From Limnobacter litoralis (GTDB lineage: Bacteria; Pseudomonadota; Gammaproteobacteria; Burkholderiales; Burkholderiaceae_B): a stretch of 64,000 nt of DNA. The DNA lies in assembly GCF_030160455.1 (NCBI RefSeq), contig NZ_BSOJ01000018.1, positions 40,503-104,502 on the forward strand. The letters run 5' to 3'. The translations under genes and the position numbers were made by a program. Below the pieces are notes generated by a model, which was not told the DNA's origin, searched no databases, and saw only the letters and a list, made by a program, of their open reading frames with translations. Shown here in pieces: positions 16,805 to 24,655 of this stretch (the stretch's first letter is position 1; each line of letters begins with the position of its first letter).

Positions 16805-17668
16805 TTGAACAAACTAGATCGAGCCCGTGCAACCCGATTTTTTGTCAGGGCCTCGATGGCCCTCTCGGTTGTGGTTCTCAGCGCCTGTAGCAACATGCAC
16901 TCCATTCGTGACGTGCCTGAGGCGCTTGATTCCGAGTTCGACAACGCCTCGCCCCGTGAATTCATCACACCGATTGATCTCGCCAAAATCAAACTGGGCA
17001 TGACCCCACTCGAGGTGCGCAATCGCCTTGGGCCACCCATGCTGAGTAATCAGGAAAACGAAAAGCGCTGGGATTATGTGTTGAAGAAAAACGGCAACGA
17101 TGGCGAGAAATACGTGCCTTACGCGGTTTATTTCCAGGATTACAAGGTGGTCAAGCTTGCTGAGCTGGAACCACCTCCCCCCAGCATCGTGAAAGCAGGT
17201 GAAGCGCCCGCTGCGCCAGCGCCCGCTGAACCCGCACCTGCGCCTGCAGCGGCGGCACCAGCAGTTGATCTGGGTGCCTCGGTGGAAGCGCCAGCCCCTT
17301 CTATGGAAACCGGTGGGCAAGTTGACGATGCTGCTGCAATCAATGACATGGTCAATGGTTGGGCCCAGGCCTGGTCTTCCAAGGATGTCAACAAGTACCT
17401 GAGTTACTATGCCGACACTTTCGAGCACCACATGAAGTCACGCAAAGCATGGGTGGCTCAGCGCAAGCAGCGTCTTGGCAAACCTGGTTCCATCAGCGTC
17501 AACGTGTCTGACGTCAAAATCAGCATGCAGTCTGATTCTCTGGCCAATGTCACCTTCAAGCAGGACTACACATCGGACGGCTATACCGACTCAGGCGAGA
17601 AGACTCTCGTACTGTCAAAGGCTTCCGGTTCCTGGAAAATCCAAAGCGAAAGCTTCGACAAGAAGTGA
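16805..17668 (+). CDS. Lipoprotein with BamE-like N-terminal and NTF2/Cds6-like C-terminal domains
   Basis: 287 residues from a TTG start with GGGAG upstream. The lipoprotein signal ends at Cys28 (VVLSAC). Residues about 50-115 resemble the SmpA/OmlA (BamE) fold, with IKLGMTPLEVRNRLGPPML and RWDYVLKK. A linker very rich in Ala and Pro (about 130-175) leads to a C-terminal domain (about 180-287) with INDMVNGWAQAWSSKDVNKYLSYY, the signature of NTF2-like domains attached to cell-wall L,D-transpeptidase partners. It is an outer-membrane or periplasmic structural protein by inference; the combination is unusual. A strong terminator follows. Confidence 0.65.
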   Translation: MNKLDRARATRFFVRASMALSVVVLSACSNMHSIRDVPEALDSEFDNASPREFITPIDLAKIKLGMTPLEVRNRLGPPMLSNQENEKRWDYVLKKNGNDGEKYVPYAVYFQDYKVVKLAELEPPPPSIVKAGEAPAAPAPAEPAPAPAAAAPAVDLGASVEAPAPSMETGGQVDDAAAINDMVNGWAQAWSSKDVNKYLSYYADTFEHHMKSRKAWVAQRKQRLGKPGSISVNVSDVKISMQSDSLANVTFKQDYTSDGYTDSGEKTLVLSKASGSWKIQSESFDKK

Positions 17669-17687
17669 TGTAGATTCGACAGCGTTT

Positions 17688-17714
17688 AAAAGGAGGCTTC
17701 GGCCTCCTTTTTTA
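17688..17714 (+). terminator. Intrinsic terminator with UUCG tetraloop
   Basis: AAAAGGAGGC - TTCG - GCCTCCTTTT followed by more T. Because the stem is flanked by A on the left and T on the right it can act in both directions, serving the lipoprotein gene and the convergent DUF486 gene. Confidence 0.93.
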
Positions 17715-18056
17715 TTTGCCTCTAAACATGAAATACACCGCGCCCATCAGGCAAATGCCAGACCACAGATAATCGAGGCGGGGTGGCTCTTTCATGAAGA
17801 AGATCGAGAATGGTAAAAACACAGACAGGGTTACCACTTCCTGAATGATCTTGAGCTGCCCCAAGGTGAAGTGGGTGTAGCCAATTCGGTTGGCTGGCAC
17901 CTGCAGCAGGTATTCGAAAAAGGCAATTCCCCAACTGACCACCACCGCGATAATCCACGGCTTGTTGTTGAGCTCTTTGAGGTGACCGTACCACGCGAAA
18001 GTCATGAAAATGTTGCTGCAAATCAGCAACCCAACGGTACTGTAGACAGGATTCAT
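17712..18056 (-). CDS. DMT-superfamily small membrane protein, DUF486
   Basis: 114 residues with four predicted membrane helices. Family marks are SNIFMTFAWYGHLK near the N-terminus, WGIAFFEYLLQVPANRIGY in the middle and LDYLWSGICLMGAVYFMFRG at the end. DUF486 proteins are related to small multidrug-resistance-type transporters; substrate and function are not established. It is a single gene between two terminators. Confidence 0.88.
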   Translation of the reverse strand: MNPVYSTVGLLICSNIFMTFAWYGHLKELNNKPWIIAVVVSWGIAFFEYLLQVPANRIGYTHFTLGQLKIIQEVVTLSVFLPFSIFFMKEPPRLDYLWSGICLMGAVYFMFRGK

Positions 18057-18093
18057 TGATTACTGCTCCAAAGAAAACTGCGGCCACTATAAA

Positions 18094-18120
18094 TAAAAAA
18101 ACCCGCCAATGGGCGGGTTT
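18094..18120 (-). terminator. Intrinsic terminator for the saccharopine dehydrogenase-like gene
   Basis: On the minus strand, ACCCGCC - CATT - GGCGGGT followed by seven or more T (the A-run at 18094-18100 on the plus strand). It lies 25 bases past the stop codon at 18146. Confidence 0.9.
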
Positions 18121-18145
18121 GTAAACAATCAACTTAAGAATTTAT

Positions 18146-19201
18146 TCAGTTTTCGAACAATTGGATTTTTCCGCAGCCGTCTAGCCTTTCAACGAAGTCA
18201 CTGCCCATCAGCTTGGAAGGCGTGTAGGCGCCACCAGGAATGGATTTTTCCATCAGGATGTAACTGGCGATTGCCAGAGAACCTAGCACGGTTAAAGAGT
18301 ACCCGTTGATGGTTCGCAAGCGGGCGACCAGCTTTTTTCCTTCGGGGTTGGTGACCTCTCCCCACACAAAAGCGGGCATCTTGGCACGCGCCGCCTCGGT
18401 TGGGCCTTCCACCTTCGCAGCCTGCTTTTTCATCACGCCTTGAACCACTGAAAGTCCCAAAAGCGGCTTCGCCAAGTTGGCCATTTTCATCATGCGTACG
18501 GATTTCGGCGAGGAGGGAATGTAAACCTCAATGTTTCGAATGCCCGTGCTGTGAAAGGCTGTTGACACATCACCCCAAGGAATTGTGACTGAAAATTTGG
18601 TGCCGTTGCCGTAGTTGATTTCTCGGGTTTTGTAGCCAAGAGGCACCCGTTGGATCACGCCATCGGATCGAATCTGTCCGCCATTTTTCATGGCTTCAAC
18701 CGTGGTTTTGGCAGTGCCGGCAGACAGTCCGCTTCGGGAATCAAAGCCCAATGCGAGGGTTATGGCATCCGGCATCTGTTCATGCAGTCTGGCTGCTACG
18801 CAATCAGTCGGGATGACATCAAAGCCAACGCCGGGGCACAGCACTACTTTCTGCTTTTTGGCTTTCGCACTCAGTGACTGAGCCAGCTCGAACACGCTGA
18901 TCTCGCCAGTGATGTCGAGGTAATGGGCCCGTTTTTCGAGGCAAGCCAACATCATCGGTTCCGCGGTCACAGAAAAAGGCCCGGCACAATGCAACACCAG
19001 GTCAATATTGTCCAGGCCAGCCAGCAAAGCTTCAGGCTCGTCCAATCCGAATGTCCGGTATGGCAAATTGAGTTCATTCGACAGGGCTTGCAGGGCTGTT
19101 TCGTTACGTCCTGCCAGCACTGGCTTCAGGCCGCGTTTGGCCGCTTCACGGGCAATCAGGTTTCCGGTGTAGCCATTTGCGCCATAAATCATCCAGGGCA
19201 T
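18146..19201 (-). CDS. Saccharopine dehydrogenase-like NAD(P)-binding oxidoreductase
   Basis: 351 residues. The N-terminal Rossmann segment WMIYGANGYTGNLIAREA and the LVLHCAGPFSVTAEPMMLAC, CLEKRAHYLDITGE stretches are characteristic of the saccharopine dehydrogenase/trans-acting enoyl reductase family. The C-terminal half has a GTKFSVTIPWGDVSTAFHSTG segment and a hydrophobic C-terminal region. Family members act on lipid precursors in mycobacteria; the substrate here is unknown. The downstream neighbour on the minus strand is DUF486 beyond a terminator, and the SRPBCC gene upstream has its own terminator, so this is probably monocistronic. Confidence 0.8.
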   Translation of the reverse strand: MPWMIYGANGYTGNLIAREAAKRGLKPVLAGRNETALQALSNELNLPYRTFGLDEPEALLAGLDNIDLVLHCAGPFSVTAEPMMLACLEKRAHYLDITGEISVFELAQSLSAKAKKQKVVLCPGVGFDVIPTDCVAARLHEQMPDAITLALGFDSRSGLSAGTAKTTVEAMKNGGQIRSDGVIQRVPLGYKTREINYGNGTKFSVTIPWGDVSTAFHSTGIRNIEVYIPSSPKSVRMMKMANLAKPLLGLSVVQGVMKKQAAKVEGPTEAARAKMPAFVWGEVTNPEGKKLVARLRTINGYSLTVLGSLAIASYILMEKSIPGGAYTPSKLMGSDFVERLDGCGKIQLFEN

Positions 19202-19219
19202 TGCGTCTCCTCACGCGTG

Positions 19220-19252
19220 AAAAACCCCCGGGTTGGCAAACCAGGGGGCTTT
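19220..19252 (-). terminator. Intrinsic terminator for the SRPBCC gene
   Basis: Minus-strand stem CCCCCTGGTTTGCCAACC-GGGGG followed by TTTTT (plus strand AAAAACCCCC begins at 19220). It sits just past the stop codon at 19268 and before the start of the next minus-strand gene. Confidence 0.85.
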
Positions 19253-19267
19253 GGGGGTGTTGTAAGA

Positions 19268-19732
19268 TCAGGATTCAAGCTTGGCTTTAATTCGGTCCAG
19301 GAAGGTGCTGACCTGTCCATCAAATTCTGACTTTACGATGCCTTCCGCGATGCCTTTCATCAGCCTTGGCACTGGCATCTCGAACTCACCCGTTGACCTG
19401 AAACCGATCGTACAGGCCTTGTCTCCTTTCGCAGTGATGACCCAGCCGCCACTCACGGTGGCATTGCCTTCGCCAGGTGCCGGGTTCCAATCAATGGTGC
19501 TTGAGCCATTGTTGCTGTATTTGACGGTGTACTTTACTTGGTGCGAAATGCCAGCGGCACCGATTTTGGCCATTTCCCAGCGCCAAACGGAATCACCCAG
19601 GTCTACGATTTTGTCGAGCTTGGGAAACATGGTTACAGTGCTGGCGACGTCAACCAATTGGTCAAATGCCTTTTTTGCGCTGCAAGCCACGTCGAATTTT
19701 TTGTCAATGGAAACCTTGATGTCTACCGCCAT
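19268..19732 (-). CDS. SRPBCC/CoxG-like lipid-binding fold protein
   Basis: 154 residues. ATG 19732 is chosen because AGGAGAT lies just upstream and the upstream extension has no family character. The chain has the START/SRPBCC pattern: an N-terminal strand (DIKVSIDKKFDVACS), a helix with AFDQLVDVASTVTMFPKL, central strands with SVWRWEMAKIG, and a C-terminal amphipathic helix (GQVSTFLDRIKAKL). These proteins bind hydrophobic ligands or assist cofactor assembly; function here cannot be assigned. Confidence 0.8.
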   Translation of the reverse strand: MAVDIKVSIDKKFDVACSAKKAFDQLVDVASTVTMFPKLDKIVDLGDSVWRWEMAKIGAAGISHQVKYTVKYSNNGSSTIDWNPAPGEGNATVSGGWVITAKGDKACTIGFRSTGEFEMPVPRLMKGIAEGIVKSEFDGQVSTFLDRIKAKLES

Positions 19733-20098
19733 AATCTCCTCGCTTGTTGTCTGGTATTGCTTATATCTGAAGTGTAGCGTTAATCGGTGGGTGCGAGAAC
19801 CGATAGTGCGCCGTCGACTTGTCTTTGATTGCAGGGTATTCAGTGCCTGCAAACAAGGTTCTCTGGTAACAGATTGGCTTGTTGCGACGCAGCATTTATA
19901 AATCAATTCATAAATCACTAAAAAAGAGCATGTCTGGAGGGGTGCGTCATTTTTATGGTGCGCTGCACATTAACTGCCTGTTTTTTTTGAGTTTCTGCTC
20001 TAGAAAATTCGGCCTGTTTTTGGTGCAATGAGGTTGACATCGCGGCAGTAAAAGCGCATGTTACGCTCAAGTAACTTTGATAAACCCGAGGAGTTTTT
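19733..20098. other. Intergenic region between the SRPBCC gene and fadE
   Basis: 366 bases between divergent genes. It is AT-rich toward the middle (TTATAAATCAATTCATAAATCAC around 19895-19918). I see no gene. A good ribosome binding site (GAGGAG, 20088-20093) precedes fadE. Promoters for both genes should lie here, but no clear consensus pair stands out. Confidence 0.5.
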
Positions 20099-22594
20099 AT
20101 GTCAAACGTTCTCTTTGCCGCATTGTCAGCCTTGGTGCTGATTGGCTTGGTGTACAGGGCAGCCAGTCTGTTCACATTCACCGCCGTTGTGGGTCTGGTC
20201 GCCCTTGGTTTTTACGGACTGGGTGGCCTTGGCCAAACAGGTTTGATCGTGTTCGCAGCCATTTACGTGCCCGTCGCTTTGTTGCTGAACGTGGCCGGTT
20301 TGCGCCGCGCAGTGCTCAGCGCTCCGATTTTCAAAGCTTTTTCCAAAGCGTTGCCCGCGATGAGTCAGACCGAGAAAGACGCTCTGGAAGCTGGCGACAC
20401 TTGGTGGGAAGCCGAAATGTTCGGTGGCAAGCCTGAATGGTCCAAGCTGATGAATGTGAAATTCACCGAACTGACTGCCGATGAAAAGTCGTTCCTGGAG
20501 AATGAAACTGAGCAACTGTGCAAAATGGTGGATGACTGGAAAGTGTCTTTCGAACTGAAAGATCTGCCAGAGGAAGTCTGGAACTTCATGCGCAAGAACA
20601 AGTTTTTCGCCATGTTGATTTCCAAAGAGCACGGCGGTCTCGGTTTCTCTCCATACGCGCAGTCTTGTGTGGTCGCAAAAATTGCCACTCGCTCATTGAC
20701 AGCGTCGGTCACCGTTATGGTTCCCAACTCATTGGGCCCAGGCGAGTTGATCATGCACTACGGCACAGACGAGCAGAAAAAATACTGGTTGCCACGTCTG
20801 GTAGATGGCACCGAAATTCCATGTTTCGGTTTGACTGGCCCTGAGGTGGGTTCTGACGCCTCTGCAATTCCCGACACGGGCGTTGTGGTCAAGCGCAAGG
20901 TCAATGGCAAAGAAGAACTCGGCATCATGCTGAACTTCAGCAAGCGTTACATCACCTTGGCGCCAGTGGCCACCGTGGTGGGTCTTGCTTTCAAATTGAA
21001 AGACCCCAACGGTCTGCTGGGTGACCCTAACAAGACCGAATACGGCATCACTTGTGCCTTGCTTGAAGCGAATACACCGGGCGTTGACATTGGTCGTCGT
21101 CATTACCCCGGTGCGGCCTTCATGAACGGCCCAATTTTCGGTAAAGATGTTTACATTCCATTGACCTCGATTATTGGCGGTCGTGAAATGGCCGGTAAAG
21201 GCTGGCGCATGTTGGTTGAGTGCCTGTCTGCGGGTCGCGGTATTTCATTGCCAGCCCTGTCTGCTGCCTCTGGCTGGGGCATGTACCTTGCCACGGGTGC
21301 CTACGCCCGCATTCGCCGTCAGTTCAAATTGCCAATCGGCAAGTTTGAGGGTGTTCAGGAAGCCACAGGCAAGATCGCTGGTTTGACCTACAAACTTGAA
21401 GCATCGCGCATTTTGACTGCGACTGCCTGTGCTGAATGCGCACCTTCAGTCATCACCGCGATGATGAAATTCCACATGACCGAAATGATGCGTGAAATCA
21501 TTCTGCGTTCCATGGACGTTCATGGTGGTCGTACCGTCATTCTTGGCCCACGCAATTATTTGGGGCAGGCTTATCAGGCCATGCCGGTTGCCATTACAGT
21601 TGAAGGCGCCAACATCATGACCCGCAACCTGATCGTGTTTGGTCAGGGTGCCATCCGCTGTCATCCCTGGGTCTTGAAGGAAATGCAAGCCGCCCAGAAC
21701 CCGAACAAGGCAGAAGGACTGCGTGACTTCGACAAGGCATTCTTCGGTCACTTGGGTCACATCGTGAACCGCGCAATTCGCGCTCTGGTGCTCGGTTTGA
21801 CCGGTAATCGTCTGGCCAAGAGCCCAGTCTCTGGTGAAATGGCACCTTACGCCAAGGCAATTGAGCGCCGCTCTGCAGCGCTGGCTTTCACAGCCGATGT
21901 GGCCATGGGTGTGCTCGGTGGTGAACTGAAGCGCCGTGAGCGTCTGTCTGCCCGTCTTGGCGATGTGCTCAGCCACTTGTACATGGCTTCTGCTGTCATC
22001 AAGTATTATGAAACCAACGGACGCAACGCCGAAGAACTGGTCCATGCCAAGTGGGCGCTTGAAGATTCACTGGCTGAAATCGACAAGGCTTTGAACGAAT
22101 TCAACCGCAACTTCCCCAACAAGGCTGTTGGTCGTCTGTTGAGCTTCGTGGCGTTCCCATTCGGAATGGGCAAATGCAAAGGCCCAAGCGACTCCCTGAA
22201 TGCGGATGCGGCTGAATTGCTGATGACCCGTAACGTGTTTGCCGAGCGTCTGCTGGACAAGGTGTTTGTGGGCGAAGGTTCTTCCGATCCGACAGGCCGA
22301 ATTCTGGAAGCGGCTGACAAACTGTTGTCGATCGAGCCTGGGTACAGCAACTTCCTGAAGGCAGTGTCTTCCGGCAAGGTTGTGGGTGACGGTCTTGAAG
22401 CGCAATTGAAAGACGCAGTCGAGAAGCGGGTTATTGACGCTGCATTGGCTCAGGGCATCCGTGAGTTTGAACCCATGCGATTCGATGCCATCTTGACCGA
22501 CGATTTCAGCAAGGAATACCTGGCCTCGGCTGGCGCAATTCCCGATGTAAAAATGAACGTCAAGCCTGTGGTGGAGTATCGCGAAGCGGCTTAA
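20099..22594 (+). CDS. fadE: Long-chain acyl-CoA dehydrogenase FadE
   Basis: 831 residues, the size of the large FadE class rather than the ~380-residue enzymes. The N-terminus has two to three hydrophobic segments (residues 5-70) that place it at the membrane. The acyl-CoA dehydrogenase core follows: FFAMLISKEHGGLGFSPYAQ, CFGLTGPEVGSDASAIPDTG (the flavin/substrate loop) and RGISLPALSAASGWG. A FadE-specific C-terminal domain (DUF1974) extends to the end. It catalyses the first step of fatty acid beta-oxidation. It stands alone between promoter region and terminator. Confidence 0.93.
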   Translation: MSNVLFAALSALVLIGLVYRAASLFTFTAVVGLVALGFYGLGGLGQTGLIVFAAIYVPVALLLNVAGLRRAVLSAPIFKAFSKALPAMSQTEKDALEAGDTWWEAEMFGGKPEWSKLMNVKFTELTADEKSFLENETEQLCKMVDDWKVSFELKDLPEEVWNFMRKNKFFAMLISKEHGGLGFSPYAQSCVVAKIATRSLTASVTVMVPNSLGPGELIMHYGTDEQKKYWLPRLVDGTEIPCFGLTGPEVGSDASAIPDTGVVVKRKVNGKEELGIMLNFSKRYITLAPVATVVGLAFKLKDPNGLLGDPNKTEYGITCALLEANTPGVDIGRRHYPGAAFMNGPIFGKDVYIPLTSIIGGREMAGKGWRMLVECLSAGRGISLPALSAASGWGMYLATGAYARIRRQFKLPIGKFEGVQEATGKIAGLTYKLEASRILTATACAECAPSVITAMMKFHMTEMMREIILRSMDVHGGRTVILGPRNYLGQAYQAMPVAITVEGANIMTRNLIVFGQGAIRCHPWVLKEMQAAQNPNKAEGLRDFDKAFFGHLGHIVNRAIRALVLGLTGNRLAKSPVSGEMAPYAKAIERRSAALAFTADVAMGVLGGELKRRERLSARLGDVLSHLYMASAVIKYYETNGRNAEELVHAKWALEDSLAEIDKALNEFNRNFPNKAVGRLLSFVAFPFGMGKCKGPSDSLNADAAELLMTRNVFAERLLDKVFVGEGSSDPTGRILEAADKLLSIEPGYSNFLKAVSSGKVVGDGLEAQLKDAVEKRVIDAALAQGIREFEPMRFDAILTDDFSKEYLASAGAIPDVKMNVKPVVEYREAA

Positions 22595-22615
22595 TCAAAA
22601 AGCCACGTCGCAATC

Positions 22616-22643
22616 AAAAAGCCCGCATTGATGCGGGCTTTTT
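22616..22643 (+). terminator. Intrinsic terminator after fadE
   Basis: AAAAAGCCCGCAT - TG - ATGCGGGCTTTTT, a perfect 13-bp arm pair with flanking T. Confidence 0.95.
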
Positions 22644-22679
22644 GTTTTGTAGCGGGCCTGTTTCAGATATGCTGAATGC

Positions 22680-24455
22680 ATGACAAAACACCTGATTACT
22701 GAAAAGCGATTTGGCGCGTTTTTCACGACGCAATTTCTGGGCGCATTCAACGACAATCTGTTGAAGTTTGCAGTCACACTTGCCGTCACCTTCAACGATT
22801 CATTGCGCGGTACCTACTCCCCCGGCCTCTTGGTCAATCTAATTGCTGCGCTGTTTATTCTTCCGTTTTTTCTGTTTTCAGCCACAAGTGGCCAGTTGGC
22901 TGACAAGTATGACAAAACGCAGGTCATGCGCATGGCCAAATACCTGGAGCCTCCCATCGTTATTTTGACGACCTTGGGGTTTGTGCTGAATTCAGTCTAC
23001 ATTTTGATGGCAGCCCTGTTCCTGCTGGGTACACAGGCCGCCTTTTTTGGTCCTGCCAAGTACGCTTACCTGCCTGAGCAAATGCAGGCCCGCGAATTGG
23101 TGCTCGCCAACGCATTGGTTGAAACAGCCACCTTTGTCGCCATTTTGCTCGGCACCATCGCAGGTGGTGCCTTGATGAGTCACTCCTCGGCGTCCATTGC
23201 GGTGTATGCCGTGTGTGGATTTGCCTTCTGTGTCGCACTGGCGGGTGTGTGGTCTTCTCGCCAAATGCCTTTAACACCCTCGGCGCACGCCGATCTGAAG
23301 GTCAACTGGAATTTCCTGACTGAAACTTGGCACAACATCCGCTTTGCCCGTAATTTGACGCAGGTGTGGCCTTACCTGCTTGGTATTTCATGGCTGTGGT
23401 TTGTGGGTGCCACCTATCTGACCCAGTTTCCGTTGTTGACCAAAGTTGTGCTAAACGCCAGCCCGGGGGTTGCCACATTTCTGCTCTTTCTGTTTACGGC
23501 CGGGCTTGGCTTGGGCGCATTTCTGTGTGAAAGGTGGTCGCACAAACGCATAGAAATGGGGTTGGTCCCTTGGGGGCTTCTGATGATGGCGCTTGGCGGG
23601 TTAGTTCTCCATCAAGCGCTGATCGATCACCAGCCCGCGGTCAGGCAGGTGGACTTGGGGCAGTTTTTTCTGGATCCAGTGCACCTTGAGATGTGTTTTC
23701 TGTTTTTGGTCATCAGTGTTGGCGTGGGTCTGTACAGTGTCCCGCTTTACACCGCGATGCAGGCCTACGCGCCCAGAATCAGTCGATCGCGTGTGGTTTC
23801 CGCCAACAACATTGTCAATGCCATGTTTATGGTTGTGTCTGCCATCATGTCTGTCGGCATTCTTTGGCTAACGCGTGGCAAGGTACTTTGGGTCTTTGCT
23901 GCCGTCACCATCTTCAACTTGCTCATCTTGATTGCTTGGTGCCGTCGAAACAGTTATCTGTTGTTGCGCGCTCGCCTGTTGCTGCGTGTGCGGGCCCGCC
24001 AGTTGCAGCTTGTGCAAGGGCTGGAAGACCCGCCACCTCAAGGTGGTTGTCTGCTTGTGTTTCCCACCTTGCTGCACACTGATTATCTGGCCCGAATGTC
24101 CAGCGTTTCGATGCCATTTGCGGTTGTTCTCTCTGGCCGTCTCAAAAGCTCCAGATTTGTCGAGTGGCTCAGAAAAAAAGAATTTGTCTTTGAATTTTCA
24201 AAATTGTCTGAAGACGCAAGCCAGCGTCAATTGATTCAGCGCATTGCCAAGCAAATTCAGGCCGGCCAGTCCATCGCCATCGACAAGCCCATGTTTGAAT
24301 TGCTTCGAAAACAATACAAGCTCGACGAGTTGCCGCTTGTGTTGGCGCGCAAGGGTGTCCGCATGACCGTGCTTGAGTTTTTTGAAGAAAAGACCAAAAT
24401 GGACGGAATGAATCGTGTCGTTTTGCGTCTAAGTAATGACAGCCCACCCTTTTGA
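22680..24455 (+). CDS. LplT-like MFS transporter with a C-terminal degenerate acyltransferase-like domain
   Basis: 591 residues. Residues 1 to about 415 are a 12-helix major facilitator protein with the lysophospholipid transporter hallmark near the start (FFTTQFLGAFNDNLLKF) and SGQLADKYDKTQVMR in the first loop. The last ~170 residues are soluble. Their placement and segments such as GGCLLVFPTLLHTDYLARMS and FAVVLSGRLKSS fit the position of a PlsC-type acyltransferase in LplT-PlsC fusions. The diagnostic NHxSxxD motif is absent, so I infer a non-catalytic remnant or a divergent domain. Full-length relatives flip lysophospholipids inward and reacylate them. The gene ends about 100 bases before the sigma-54 promoter of prkA. 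Confidence 0.75.
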   Translation: MTKHLITEKRFGAFFTTQFLGAFNDNLLKFAVTLAVTFNDSLRGTYSPGLLVNLIAALFILPFFLFSATSGQLADKYDKTQVMRMAKYLEPPIVILTTLGFVLNSVYILMAALFLLGTQAAFFGPAKYAYLPEQMQARELVLANALVETATFVAILLGTIAGGALMSHSSASIAVYAVCGFAFCVALAGVWSSRQMPLTPSAHADLKVNWNFLTETWHNIRFARNLTQVWPYLLGISWLWFVGATYLTQFPLLTKVVLNASPGVATFLLFLFTAGLGLGAFLCERWSHKRIEMGLVPWGLLMMALGGLVLHQALIDHQPAVRQVDLGQFFLDPVHLEMCFLFLVISVGVGLYSVPLYTAMQAYAPRISRSRVVSANNIVNAMFMVVSAIMSVGILWLTRGKVLWVFAAVTIFNLLILIAWCRRNSYLLLRARLLLRVRARQLQLVQGLEDPPPQGGCLLVFPTLLHTDYLARMSSVSMPFAVVLSGRLKSSRFVEWLRKKEFVFEFSKLSEDASQRQLIQRIAKQIQAGQSIAIDKPMFELLRKQYKLDELPLVLARKGVRMTVLEFFEEKTKMDGMNRVVLRLSNDSPPF

Positions 24456-24556
24456 TCGATTGGCCTAATGGCCAGCTCAAGAGGATAGTGAACACAAAGG
24501 AGTTAACTTTTGACACTGAACCGAATTGAAACTGCACCAAAATGAAGCGCCTGAGT

Positions 24557-24572
24557 TGGCTTGCTTTTTGCA
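24557..24572 (+). promoter_or_regulatory. Sigma-54 (RpoN) promoter for prkA-yeaH-spoVR
   Basis: TGGC at 24557-24560 (the -24 element) and TTGCA at 24568-24572 (the -12 element) have the exact consensus spacing (GG and GC separated by 10 bases). It lies about 85 bases before the prkA start. In E. coli the orthologous yeaG-yeaH operon is controlled by sigma-54, which supports the reading. Confidence 0.8.
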
Positions 24573-24655
24573 GCTTAATCATCAAACCGGTTTGTGAAAA
24601 AAGGCGCGAAATAGGATTCGAGTAAGTACAAAGCAGCGTTGTGAAGGAGGACATC

